Shown here: positions 18,601-26,758 of the stretch, piece after piece
How the letters are laid out: every line of letters starts with the position of its first letter
How positions within the stretch are numbered: the stretch's first letter is position 1
From: G963662905 sp965230045
GTDB taxonomy: Bacteria; Bacteroidota; Bacteroidia; Bacteroidales; WRLA01
Assembly (NCBI GenBank): GCA_965230045.1
Contig: OZ245940.1
Location: forward strand, 3,162,001-3,226,000
Length of the DNA stretch: 64,000 nt
Direction of reading: 5' to 3'
The notes under the pieces: generated by a model
What the model was told of the DNA's origin: nothing
Seen by the model: only the letters and a program-made list of their open reading frames with translations
Databases searched by the model: none
Position numbers and translations under genes: made by a program

Positions 18601-18699
18601 GGAACCTTCAAGGGTGAGGCGCAAACTGTCCGTATTTGCCTGACTATTGTTCATCAGAAAAAACAACAATATCAGCCAGGGCGGAATTCTTAAGTTCAT
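15634..18699 (-). CDS. Hybrid two-component regulator: TPR sensor, HisKA, receiver, AraC DNA-binding
   Basis: A 1021-aa one-protein signalling system. Order: signal peptide (MNLRIPPWLILLFFLM..A), about eight TPR repeats (30-400), coiled coil, TM helix near 437-456, HisKA with NIAHEFRTPLTL (His512), HATPase_c with NNLISNAIKA, DTGRGIS and GSSGIGLEL, a receiver domain with LVLSDLMMPEMDG (Asp818) and Lys in ITKPFN, and a C-terminal AraC/XylS HTH (about 905-1015) with the second-helix pattern ASGFNNPAYFSRMFR. It resembles the SusR-like hybrid systems, but the usual Y_Y_Y/propeller sensor is replaced by TPRs, as in the neighbouring LytS-type kinase. It faces that kinase operon tail to tail. The downstream target is unknown; the flanking surface-protein genes are candidates. 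Confidence 0.92.
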   Translation of the reverse strand: MNLRIPPWLILLFFLMNNSQANTDSLRLTLEGSRGIERVDILNQLAYKLNYQNPDEALRFTTEADSISRGIDYIKGIARAANYKAIVFKNTSRYNQAVQYLDTAEKYNRMLGDSTGMAAVYNTRGTVFWYLTDFEKAAHFYRKSYQIYLDLDQEARAAVLINNIALALSSMSNFRDALDYYFEALALHEKHNNQEGQGLTLSNIGIVYFNLGNLDKALEYYHKSLKIRQLNKDAFGIASCEANIGNALNMQEKYEEALPHFYQALEIFIDKKDRANEAMVYAQIGNVLLSLGQTKDALGYLNKALAINEKLGAKESVAYVQLDIAESEFRQGKMEGVLPKLKACRDIFVECGNRHQLSHVYELMSEYFEKTGNIDKALRYFRNASHISDSLKSIEADERIAASELRYQKAQDESRINRLMQEKEMEQLNAERNRQKSQWSLFFGLGLLILAAIVFYAYRMKFRLSKSLQKKNEALAAQSLQIEQQKLTLEGQNTRLKQLDKAKNSFFANIAHEFRTPLTLIQAPLEDFLRDAGDNLPEEQYLRLKLASKNTRKLQLLIDELLSLTRLRSGKVHLQVSEHESIAFLKRIMLSFQSGLSRKKDIRMDLRAKPDHCPLYFDAEKMEIVFNNLISNAIKAIDEEGEIVVALQDVDDFVCISVSDTGRGISKSDLPHIFDRFYRAGTSSLESGSSGIGLELSKELVELHKGAIHVESTEGKGSVFSVHIPKGKEHFSEEDLLQEKQGTRENNELPPQNEFEWSTDCQNNTENAFSVLVVEDQDEMRDYIAKELSDICHVRTAINGKQALQAVRQQMPDLVLSDLMMPEMDGLRLLQELRKHKETEDLLFLLLTAKNEDEDRLKSYELKADAYITKPFNSNELKVRVRNLLQKRKHLEEKFARKILKLDIEKATVASEDQEFLKKLRDDVMEHISDSAYGLAQLSDKACLGERQLRRRIKELTDLSPVEFIRQIRLQYAKTLLEKGAFRNIADTAYASGFNNPAYFSRMFRHLYQCSPQEYHKAKEK

Positions 18700-18767
18700 A
18701 TTCGTTGGTTTGGAAAAACGAAGATAAGCATAATTGCCGAAAGGTTTTTATTCTCAAGATGAGGATG

Positions 18768-18803
18768 TTAAAAAAAATACCGCAGAAGCAAAAGCTCCTG
18801 CGG
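18768..18803 (-). terminator. Rho-independent terminator near the hybrid regulator start
   Basis: A 10-bp stem with one mismatch (18780-18789 with 18794-18803), loop AAAA, is followed on the minus strand by a run of eight T residues. It ends the transcript of the giant gene at 18835-23343, which stops 31 bases upstream of it. Confidence 0.75.
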
Positions 18804-18834
18804 CGGGGCAAAGTATCAAAACGGTAAATGATAC

Positions 18835-21800
18835 TTATCTTATCAGTATTTTCTTACTAAATACATTTTGTTCTCCATAAAGCCGGACAATGTAGCATCC
18901 TGTTCCGTTTATTTTCAGCTGGTCTGTGCCAGTATGAAGTTTATGAAGAAGAACCAGCTGTCCGGAAGTTGACAAAACTTCTGCGTGGGAAAATGCATCA
19001 TCTTGCTGTTGAATATAGACATGATCACCAAATGCATAAACAATTGGATTTATGGAAATCAAATCATCCACAGAGGTTAATTCCTTAAAATGAATCCTGA
19101 AACGCTTTGGATCATCATCCGGCAGGTGGGCAAATTCATAAGAAGGATTTAAACGCAAATCAATCAATACTTCTTCTTTACGGTCTTCCAGGATAATTGG
19201 CCGGGATGTATCAAAAGTTTCCAGACCCGAGAAGCGGAGCATCATAAGCTCCTCTTTCTCCAGGATCAGTTCCAAATCGAGCCAATCGGGCAATTGAGGC
19301 AAACTGTTTACTGCAAGTTTATTATCTGATGATGGAATATAAATAAATGGTGTTTCCTCGGTAAAAGGCTCCAGGCGGTAAACATCCAGCATTGGGTCAA
19401 ATTCTTTCGTAGCATCATCACGAACTCGAATGCTGCCTTTGCTGCCGGTATATCCATCCAGCTCATAAGTCAGGCAATTGCTTTGTGCGTCCTGTTCTTT
19501 GTAAAATGTAGCCGATTGTGTACTCATGGCATCAGGCGTGAAAGTCAGAGTGCCACCATCGGTATGATTACAATGCACCATAAATCCCTGTGCCAAAGCA
19601 ACGTACTGAGATGCTGTATTGCTTCCTCCTCCGGGCAAATAATACCGATAATCATTGATATCCGGATCCCATAAGTAAATCGTCGCATCCAAATTGGCAG
19701 GAATAATTACCTCATCCCAATCCAACACGCATGGATAAGGATTTCCGGTCAAATTCCAGCCAAAATCATCCGCCGGCAAATTTCCACTCCACACAAAATC
19801 AAAAGATTGCGTCCCTGAATTGGGCGTCCCTTCAAATTCGGCCATCACGTAGCCGGATGTTACTGCCCCCAGGGAATAGCCCTGCATCACATTCAGAGCT
19901 GTTGCCGGATCTGTAATATCATGCCAGCTGTTATCGCTTTCTGTATGATATTGCAGGTATTTTCCCTCAAAAGTTGCTGCTGTGGCTTCCTGTACCGGCG
20001 ATGAAACAAAATGCCATTCATTTGACGAATAGCGTTGTTGTACCTGCGCCTTTCCATTGCCTCTTTTTACCACTTTTTGCTTCGGGATGAGCTTCCCAGT
20101 TTCCGTTTCGCCTACCTTCACCTTGAGCAGGGCTGTTTCTTCCAAAATCAGGCTGTCGTTTACAATGACCGATTTTCCTTCTTCGATATCCAATTCTGCC
20201 GTGCTTCCGTTGGCCTGCCCAATGAACAGGTTTCCGGTGGTTACGATATTGCTGTTGGCCGTAAGTTTACCATTCATAATTTTCAAAACTGCAGCATTCA
20301 ATTCATCCTGAATATCCACAATGGCATTCCCATCCTTATCGATTATAACTTCAGGTAAAATATTATTTCCTGTTTTCATGCTTCCAGATGATGAATTTTG
20401 CAGCACCAAACGAGTAATATCTTCGATACTGCCACCCGAAAGGTCAACGGCTTCGCTAACGCGCAATTCATTATTTCCCAAATCGGCCGTACCACCCAAA
20501 AGTGTAAATGTTTTGACATCGACATTATACAAAAAAAGGACTTTTTTCCCATTGGCTTTATTAATAGTTATTTCGAAAGCCCCGCCACCGTTCAGGTTTT
20601 CGTGCTCCACAAAACGAATATCCACATCTCCAACAAAATTAATTGCTCCGGGATTTTCAACAATCTCAGATTTGGAAATAAAATCTCCTGAGACATCCAT
20701 TTCCTGATTGTTCATATCAAAACCGGCATCCTGATCCAGGAAAATGTCTTTACAGTAAATATGGTCTGGCAGTTTGCAATCATGTGGATTTCCTTTCTGA
20801 ATAATTACACGGGCATCATTGGGGTGCGGTACTTCCCCTTTGCTCCAGTTGGCCGCGTTATTGTAGTCGTCGCTAACTGTTCCAAGCCACACATTGCAAT
20901 CGGACGAAGTTGCACCCGGCGATGTGGTTGTTTCGCCTCTTTGGAGCATGTATAAATCTCCTGATGCTGTGGCCATTATCGTTGACACCGAGCCATCCAG
21001 GTCTTCATTGGAATAAACCGGAACATCCGACCTGCTGAATTGTGGATCTGCTTCGGTAGAAGAGCCATCCAGTCCGGAGGCAGATTCCCAGGCTGTTTTT
21101 GAATCGCAGTTTGTCGATCCATAAACGCCCCAGGGACCTGTCCAGCCCGAAGATGTCCAATCGGTAAAATAATTATTGTAGTTACATTCGGTCAAGTAGT
21201 CGTTTACGGCAGCAATATGCGACAAGTAAACCGCTTCTCCGCAGGAAACAAACATATTATTTTTCGCTTCTATATTGCCATAGGCCGCATTAGTTGTATA
21301 ATAGTTTAAGGACATTGCAGCATTGGCCCCGCTTCTTCCCAGCCCTTCTTTGCCTCCTGAAGCATAAATATTTATGGTATTCTGATAAAGCTTTTGCTGC
21401 CCTGAATGCATGATCCCGATCCCTTCGGTACTGAAGGAAGCTTTTTGAAGGCTAATGAAATTATTAATAATCAATCCGGGCTCCAAAGCTGTTCCAATGC
21501 ATGAATTCAGCAAAATCCCGTAATTCTCCACCGGACTGGCCAGAAACACCTGATTCCGCCGTATTTCACAGCCACTATTGCAATTTTCCAAAACAATCCC
21601 GTTTTCAGAGTCGTTGGTGTTTTTCCCAAACAATTCATTATCAATAAGCTCAACCGCATCTTGAAATTGCAGGTATATTCCATAACGGTTAAAATTGCTG
21701 ATACTGTTATCCTTAAAACAATTATCGGATTCCAGGTTATCCACATCATATCCTGAAAAATAAACACCATAACTTCCGTTTTCAATATCATTATCAACAA

Positions 21801-23343
21801 GTTGGAAATGAGTGCATTGGTCGGCCGCCGTACCCTCTGCAAAAAGCACAGCAAAATCATTTCCAACCTCAGTGGTATTTACCCCAATTAATTTACAATC
21901 CTGAATTCTGATGTTTGTGGATTCGCCTTTCAATACCATCACCCGCCCATGTGGTGGGCTACCATTGGTTTGCATAGTGATATTACTGATATTCAGATAA
22001 TCCGTACCATTAATTTCCCAAACAAAATTATTGTTTTCATCGGGTGTTGCCTGTAAAATGACATCATCGGCATTGCCCGAAGTGGAAGTGAAACTAATGC
22101 TGTCATTTGCTGAAACACCGCTCACTTCCTCCAAAGTTAACTGCTCGGTATAAATCCCAGATGCTATTGAAAACACCACATTGGCAGAGATCCCAAGATT
22201 ATTCAGATCGGCTACCGCACTGCTAAAATCAGGATAATCGCCACCGGAAGCAATGCTGTATGTGCCTGCAAGTGCTGCGCTCAATGTTCTGGAACCCTCC
22301 GGAGCTGAGTTGTCAGGCAGCTTGGTTTCTCCTGATATTTCCACTGAGACACATTCAGCATCAATTACATCTCCTGTTTCTGCTGTTGATTTCGTATCCA
22401 CACACAGCCAGAAATAATTATTTCCTTCTGCTAATTCCTGGCTACCGTTCATTGCAAAATCTGTTAAGCCAGGATTAGCATAAGTACTTCCAAATTGATT
22501 AACAGCACTGAAAATATTGGTTGTGCCGGTATAATAAAGTTTTGCATTTTCGAGATTATCGGACAAAAGGCCATCCGACCCGTTCATATTCAGCACAAAT
22601 TCCGTAACAGATAGAGGTCTCGCGCTTCCCGTTGTGTTAACCTGGATACCAATTATTTGCTGATCCTGACGGCTTTTTGCAATATTATCTGTGTTTTGGC
22701 TGCATCCAGCAGAAGAATACAACATTTTACCGCTTAGGAAAATATCATCCATTTTATAATCCTCATTTGCGCTGTTGTTGTAAAAAACTACTTTTAAAAC
22801 AACTGTATTGGCTGCAGGAATATCGGCAGAGAAATTTATACTGCCGAAACTTCCCACCAATGTATGGTTTTCATCACCGAGGTTATTATAATTGGCGATG
22901 CGAACAAAATCCCCACTGTTTAGCTGATAATATACATCAACATAATCGCTGCTTTCCAGGTATTCATCCCCTTCCAAAGAGATTTGAAGCAGGCTTCCGG
23001 ATGTATAATCAGAAACATCAATGGGCTCGCTTTGCCAAATCGCCGGGCCATCGATATCTACAGCCCAGAGTTTTTTGGCTACATAGCGCGTTTTAATGTA
23101 ATCACTTGAATTACTAAGCGTACATCCGCTTACATCCAGTGTCCATTTGCTCACATTATCCGGATAATCCCCAATATTAACCGGCCCGGCATCGGATCCT
23201 TCCACACCGGTATTCTCCGCATAATCTGAAAAATCCTCTGACCAGATTTGTGCATTCAGATGAATGGACAAAACCATAAGAAGTATTGTCAATCCATAAA
23301 TTCTTTTCATTTTCCCGTTTTGAAATCTTTTTGCCCTTTTCAT
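18835..23343 (-). CDS. Giant T9SS surface protein with parallel beta-helix
   Basis: A 1502-aa exported protein. The start at 23343 is preferred over the ATG at 23310 because GAGGAG lies six bases upstream and overlaps the end of the preceding small gene; the signal core is LTILLMVLSIHLNAQ. An N-terminal jelly-roll-like region (WSEDFSDYAENTG) is followed by a repeat-type segment and then a right-handed parallel beta-helix (about 355-800) beginning GGDYPDFSSAVADLNNLG with many N/D-rich turns. From about 816 (NVWLGTVSDDYNNAANW) the C-terminal module is shared with the giant proteins at 7975-12474 and 41177-45775. A type A T9SS sorting domain ends KKILIR. It is likely a carbohydrate-binding or adhesive surface protein; no catalytic residues are evident. 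Translation is probably coupled to the small gene that ends 3 bp upstream. Confidence 0.88.
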   Translation of the reverse strand: MKRAKRFQNGKMKRIYGLTILLMVLSIHLNAQIWSEDFSDYAENTGVEGSDAGPVNIGDYPDNVSKWTLDVSGCTLSNSSDYIKTRYVAKKLWAVDIDGPAIWQSEPIDVSDYTSGSLLQISLEGDEYLESSDYVDVYYQLNSGDFVRIANYNNLGDENHTLVGSFGSINFSADIPAANTVVLKVVFYNNSANEDYKMDDIFLSGKMLYSSAGCSQNTDNIAKSRQDQQIIGIQVNTTGSARPLSVTEFVLNMNGSDGLLSDNLENAKLYYTGTTNIFSAVNQFGSTYANPGLTDFAMNGSQELAEGNNYFWLCVDTKSTAETGDVIDAECVSVEISGETKLPDNSAPEGSRTLSAALAGTYSIASGGDYPDFSSAVADLNNLGISANVVFSIASGIYTEQLTLEEVSGVSANDSISFTSTSGNADDVILQATPDENNNFVWEINGTDYLNISNITMQTNGSPPHGRVMVLKGESTNIRIQDCKLIGVNTTEVGNDFAVLFAEGTAADQCTHFQLVDNDIENGSYGVYFSGYDVDNLESDNCFKDNSISNFNRYGIYLQFQDAVELIDNELFGKNTNDSENGIVLENCNSGCEIRRNQVFLASPVENYGILLNSCIGTALEPGLIINNFISLQKASFSTEGIGIMHSGQQKLYQNTINIYASGGKEGLGRSGANAAMSLNYYTTNAAYGNIEAKNNMFVSCGEAVYLSHIAAVNDYLTECNYNNYFTDWTSSGWTGPWGVYGSTNCDSKTAWESASGLDGSSTEADPQFSRSDVPVYSNEDLDGSVSTIMATASGDLYMLQRGETTTSPGATSSDCNVWLGTVSDDYNNAANWSKGEVPHPNDARVIIQKGNPHDCKLPDHIYCKDIFLDQDAGFDMNNQEMDVSGDFISKSEIVENPGAINFVGDVDIRFVEHENLNGGGAFEITINKANGKKVLFLYNVDVKTFTLLGGTADLGNNELRVSEAVDLSGGSIEDITRLVLQNSSSGSMKTGNNILPEVIIDKDGNAIVDIQDELNAAVLKIMNGKLTANSNIVTTGNLFIGQANGSTAELDIEEGKSVIVNDSLILEETALLKVKVGETETGKLIPKQKVVKRGNGKAQVQQRYSSNEWHFVSSPVQEATAATFEGKYLQYHTESDNSWHDITDPATALNVMQGYSLGAVTSGYVMAEFEGTPNSGTQSFDFVWSGNLPADDFGWNLTGNPYPCVLDWDEVIIPANLDATIYLWDPDINDYRYYLPGGGSNTASQYVALAQGFMVHCNHTDGGTLTFTPDAMSTQSATFYKEQDAQSNCLTYELDGYTGSKGSIRVRDDATKEFDPMLDVYRLEPFTEETPFIYIPSSDNKLAVNSLPQLPDWLDLELILEKEELMMLRFSGLETFDTSRPIILEDRKEEVLIDLRLNPSYEFAHLPDDDPKRFRIHFKELTSVDDLISINPIVYAFGDHVYIQQQDDAFSHAEVLSTSGQLVLLHKLHTGTDQLKINGTGCYIVRLYGEQNVFSKKILIR

Positions 23344-23346
23344 GAA

Positions 23347-23565
23347 TTACTCCTCTCTTTTTTGATATTTCACCACTGTATATGCGGATGCAAAAAGGAT
23401 CATCAAAGCTGTTCCGCAACCAATAGGCGCTCCACCGCCAACGGGTTCATTTCCTGCACCAACACCCGATCCGTTATCAGGATGTGGCTGGGCGTCCAGG
23501 TTTTGATTTTGATTGATGGCCATCAGGAAAAAGATAGCCAGCATAATGGGTTTCAAATTTTTCAT
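23347..23565 (-). CDS. Small secreted/membrane-tail protein with GGGAPIGCG motif
   Basis: A 72-aa protein: signal peptide MKNLKPIMLAIFFLMAINQ..DAQ, linker PHPDNGSGVGAGNEP, motif VGGGAPIGCGT at about 41-51, hydrophobic segment ALMILFASAYTVV and basic tail KYQKREE. It is the closest relative of the 7721-7945 protein, but the third Gly of the second triplet is replaced so that a Cys sits in the motif, right before the membrane segment. The stop codon is followed by only three bases before the ATG of the 1502-aa protein, and the last codons (AGAGAGGAG) supply that gene's Shine-Dalgarno site. This argues for obligate co-expression. Confidence 0.87.
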   Translation of the reverse strand: MKNLKPIMLAIFFLMAINQNQNLDAQPHPDNGSGVGAGNEPVGGGAPIGCGTALMILFASAYTVVKYQKREE

Positions 23566-23593
23566 AAAGCTGTTTTTTGTGATTAATGATGCT

Positions 23594-23624
23594 CAAAACT
23601 AAATCACAAAAAACTGAAAATCAA
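23594..23624 (-). promoter_or_regulatory. Bacteroidota-type promoter of the small gene/giant protein operon
   Basis: On the minus strand TTG (23624-23622), a 20-base spacer and TAGTTTTG (23601-23594) match the -33/-7 consensus. The predicted start of transcription is about 20 bases before the ATG at 23565. Confidence 0.55.
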
Positions 23625-23727
23625 GACATACAAAGCAACATATCCGAATTGTACAAGGATATGTCCGATTCGTATGCCATACAGAAACGACTGTACTTCG
23701 AAATAGCCCGGGGAGAAGAGAAAATCC

Positions 23728-25173
23728 TTATAATTTCAGTTTTAGTCCCAGATTCAGACGAAAGGTATTATAGGTCACATCCTCAAAATTCTCATAATGC
23801 GAATCCCTCAGATAAAGGATTATATCCGATTCAATGGCAAGTTTTTGGTTCAGGGCAAACTGAAACACGCTTTCAATCACTTGCATACGGGTGTTTCCTT
23901 TCACGCCTTGCACATCCAGATAATGCAAATCCCCGGTTTCCCAATAGATGTCGCTCACTTCGTTTACCCAGGTATATAAATCCATCAAATGATAATTGAG
24001 CTTAAACGTAAAGCGATCCGGTATCACCAGTTTTGTATGTACTTTAACAGAGAAACCGCTGCCCAGATTATAGTCACGTTCGATTACGGAAAAATAATCC
24101 GAATGTGTTCCGCCGAGGATGACCACATTGGTATAAATTTCGGTTTGCAAACGTATTTTCCGTTCCAGTTCAGGGAACCTGTATATAATACCGCCACCGA
24201 CTACTGCTGCACCGGAAAACTGCACAGGAACACCAACTGGTGAATTATCAAGCGTATCGGAAGCGATATAGTCGAAATGCTGGAAGATACCGGCAAAAAG
24301 CTTGTGCCCATTAGCAGGCTCCACATGTTTTCCCCAGATGGTTCCAATCAGGTTGACATTGCTCACGCCAAACTGACTGCCGAAATTAAATCCAGCTGTA
24401 AAATCAAAATAATCGTATGGATGATGGTACGGATCATCAATAGGATCGCCCAAACGCAGATGTACTTTCCCGTATAAATTTGTGATTCCGTTAAAAAGAT
24501 CGCCGCTGGCTGCCAGATAGGTTGTCCCCAGGGTCAGATCGCCGCTCAAACGTGTCCTTTGGTGGCTTTCATAAGCATCCATCTGCTTGACTACCCACCA
24601 GTCTCCATCAATCAGGCGGTTGAGTCCACGCATAGGCGATATGGCGGTAACGGCCAGTTCGTTCCAAAACCTGGGCCAGCCTCTTTTTCGCGGATCCAGC
24701 ACCATTCCGGATAAACGGTAGGTCATTTCACCTAATGCTATACCACCTAATGTTGTAGCAAAAATATCATTGATTGATGGCGGTTCGGTTTCCATAAAAA
24801 GCTCCCACATCGTGCTGCCACCCAAAGTATAAAGACTGGAATACCCAAAAGACATCCCGTTGCAGCGCGCACTGTTGTAGTAAAGGTTTCCATGGTATGG
24901 ATGCGAAAACATATTCGTTGTAAACAAATCATTGTCCCAAACAAAACCTGTTTCCAAATTCTTTTTGATGCTTGCCCAGGAGATATTGGCAAAATCTTCG
25001 TTCATCACAAAGTGATTAAAGCCCCAAACGCCAATGTTTAAGCCAACCACCTCGGCTCCGGCTTTCCATGGACGCATTTTTAAGTCCGGCGGCAAAGGAA
25101 TTGTATCGTTTTGCTGCTGCGCCTGAATTCCTAAAAATGATAAGAGTAATATGCTTAGAATTATTTTTTTCAT
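23728..25173 (-). CDS. DUF3943 outer-membrane protein
   Basis: A 481-aa protein with signal peptide MKKIILSILLLSFLGIQAQ. The N-terminal part (about 30-190) matches my recollection of DUF3943: WKAGAEVVGLNIGVWGFNHF, FSHPYHGNLYYNSARCNG, SYSSLYTLGGSTMWE-like and the GEMTYRLSGMVLDPRKRG segment. The rest is alternating hydrophobic beta strands ending in LGLKLKL, typical of an outer-membrane barrel. Function is unknown in the family. It follows the gene at 25184-26311 by 10 bp on the same strand, so both are probably from one transcript. Confidence 0.82.
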   Translation of the reverse strand: MKKIILSILLLSFLGIQAQQQNDTIPLPPDLKMRPWKAGAEVVGLNIGVWGFNHFVMNEDFANISWASIKKNLETGFVWDNDLFTTNMFSHPYHGNLYYNSARCNGMSFGYSSLYTLGGSTMWELFMETEPPSINDIFATTLGGIALGEMTYRLSGMVLDPRKRGWPRFWNELAVTAISPMRGLNRLIDGDWWVVKQMDAYESHQRTRLSGDLTLGTTYLAASGDLFNGITNLYGKVHLRLGDPIDDPYHHPYDYFDFTAGFNFGSQFGVSNVNLIGTIWGKHVEPANGHKLFAGIFQHFDYIASDTLDNSPVGVPVQFSGAAVVGGGIIYRFPELERKIRLQTEIYTNVVILGGTHSDYFSVIERDYNLGSGFSVKVHTKLVIPDRFTFKLNYHLMDLYTWVNEVSDIYWETGDLHYLDVQGVKGNTRMQVIESVFQFALNQKLAIESDIILYLRDSHYENFEDVTYNTFRLNLGLKLKL

Positions 25174-25183
25174 GATAAGGGAA

Positions 25184-26311
25184 TTAAAAAAGAACTACAC
25201 CAAATTCAAAAATCACTTTATTTTCAAAATCAACGGATTTATAGGATTTGCTCAACCATTGATATCCGGCTGCAGCATAAACTCCAAACCAATTATTGAT
25301 ATCATATTCGAGTCCCGCCCTGGTTTGCAAAGCGAATCCCAAACTATAGTCTAACTCATCGGTATCGTATTGCATCAGGTGCAGGAAACCGGCATCTGTA
25401 AAGGCATGCAATTTTTCTGTAAGGCTGAAATAAGCCCCATAACGATATGATAATGAACCTGTATATTCTTCACTCAGCTCAGGAATTGGAGAACCGATCC
25501 CAATTTGTGAGTAAAATGATTTATTGAGAAAACGCACTGCCAGGCTTGAATAGGCCGCATTACCTCCGCCAACGAGCATTTGCGTTTTTGTTTTCCCGGA
25601 CAAGTTGACCAAACCGATATTTACCCCTGAAAAATCCTTTGAATAATTGACCAGGCCAATTTGAACACCTTTCACTTTTGAAGCAATATTGGCCAATCCG
25701 AATTGCACTCCATGAAGATCTCCGGAAAAATTAAAAGCAGCAAGCTGGAGCCCACGATATTCGGAAAGACAGAGGTTTGCCCCTGTAGCAATCTGATATC
25801 CGTTCATTTTACCATTACTGATATTCATCAGTCCTGTAATTTGAAGTCCTTTGAATTCACCGGCTGCCATATTGTAAGCCGAAGAAAGCTGAACGCCTTT
25901 TCCCGATTCTGCAACAAAATTATTTAATGCAGCAATTTGCAGCCCTTTCATCTCATGGAAACTCATATTGGCCAGACCGGCAATAAAAATCCCCTTCTGC
26001 GCTCTTAAAGAAATATTAGCTAAACCACTAATCACAAGTCCTTGAGCAGAAGCCCCTGAATATGATCCAATTAAAGAAATCTGTATTCCTTTTGCAGTAG
26101 AATCATATAGTTGTAAACCTCCACTGAGCCCAAAACCTCTTAATGAATTTTGATGGCTATGCAATACAGAAATATTACAATTGATCTCTTTCTTTTGCTT
26201 AGCTGTTAGGCTTACGGGTTTGATTAAAGAAAGATTCAGGAACTGATCTTGCGCTGATGCATACTGAAAAAGCAGAAATATCAGCAGAAATAGGGCTGCA
26301 CTTTTTCTCAT
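25184..26311 (-). CDS. Surface repeat protein (LA_2272-like repeats)
   Basis: A 375-aa protein with signal peptide MRKSAALFLLIFLLFQYASAQ. Residues about 60-250 contain eight or more repeats of roughly 20 residues with the pattern KG-(L/V)-Q-(I/L)-x-L-x-N (KGLQIAALNNF, KGVQIGLVNYS, SGVNIGLVNLSG), which should build a beta solenoid or barrel wall. The C-terminal ~110 residues look like membrane beta strands, ending FEFGVVLF. This resembles the LA_2272 surface-repeat proteins found in Leptospira and Bacteroidota. It is the first gene of a pair with the DUF3943 protein. A good promoter lies upstream at 26349-26378. The role is unknown. Confidence 0.72.
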   Translation of the reverse strand: MRKSAALFLLIFLLFQYASAQDQFLNLSLIKPVSLTAKQKKEINCNISVLHSHQNSLRGFGLSGGLQLYDSTAKGIQISLIGSYSGASAQGLVISGLANISLRAQKGIFIAGLANMSFHEMKGLQIAALNNFVAESGKGVQLSSAYNMAAGEFKGLQITGLMNISNGKMNGYQIATGANLCLSEYRGLQLAAFNFSGDLHGVQFGLANIASKVKGVQIGLVNYSKDFSGVNIGLVNLSGKTKTQMLVGGGNAAYSSLAVRFLNKSFYSQIGIGSPIPELSEEYTGSLSYRYGAYFSLTEKLHAFTDAGFLHLMQYDTDELDYSLGFALQTRAGLEYDINNWFGVYAAAGYQWLSKSYKSVDFENKVIFEFGVVLF

Positions 26312-26348
26312 AATTATTTTTTGTTGCTCAAATGACGTGTTCTATAAA

Positions 26349-26378
26349 CAAAAATACACAGTATCATTTAATTAGCAA
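26349..26378 (-). promoter_or_regulatory. Bacteroidota-type promoter of the surface repeat/DUF3943 operon
   Basis: On the minus strand TTG (26378-26376), a 19-base spacer and TATTTTTG (26356-26349) match the consensus. The ATG is 38 bases downstream. Confidence 0.6.
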
Positions 26379-26420
26379 GAAAAAATTTGCATTATGCGGT
26401 CAAAAATAGATTGTATTTAT

Positions 26421-26758
26421 ATGGTTCTACTGTGAATTTCGTGGGTAACAATAATGTTTGAAAAAATATGCAGATATTTATTAATGAACTATTGATCCCT
26501 AACAGATTCCTCCCTACACAAAGCCTTAATCACTTCGTTTGGCTTTGTTCCGGTCGGAATGACGCTGTTTAATAGGTGTTTAAGGCAAATGCGGCGAGGA
26601 CACAATAGTATATTTTAAAGAAGTCCTCGCCGCATTTGCCTCCTGACTTCATAAAAAAGCGTCATTCCGACAAAGTTTTCCGAAGTATGAGGAAACTTTG
26701 GAGGAATCTGTTTGAAATAAAGTGATTTTTCTTTCCACGAAATTCCGTGTAGTACCAT
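26421..26758. repeat. 338-bp nested palindromic element with terminal inverted repeats
   Basis: Outer 23-bp terminal inverted repeats (26421-26443 and 26736-26758; 19 of 23 match, both starting ATGGT-x-CTAC and containing GAATTTCGTG) enclose three further pairs: aacagattcctcc (26501-26513)/ggaggaatctgtt (26700-26712), gtcggaatgacgct (26553-26566)/agcgtcattccgac (26658-26671), and the 18-bp aggcaaatgcggcgagga (26583-26600)/26624-26641. The element is non-coding and its right end touches the stop codon of the FemAB-like gene, so that gene's transcript would carry it as a 3' hairpin. Confidence 0.85.

Noticed and set aside
23586..23999. Plus-strand open frame of 137 codons opposite the DUF3943 gene
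   Set aside because: Most of it runs antisense through the 3' end of a well-supported gene. Its first 45 codons overlap the promoter region of the small gene and have no recognisable features.
25184..26311. Pentapeptide-repeat protein
   Set aside because: The repeat unit is about 20 residues (KG-x-Q-x-x-L-x-N), not five, and the protein has a signal peptide and a barrel-like C-terminus.
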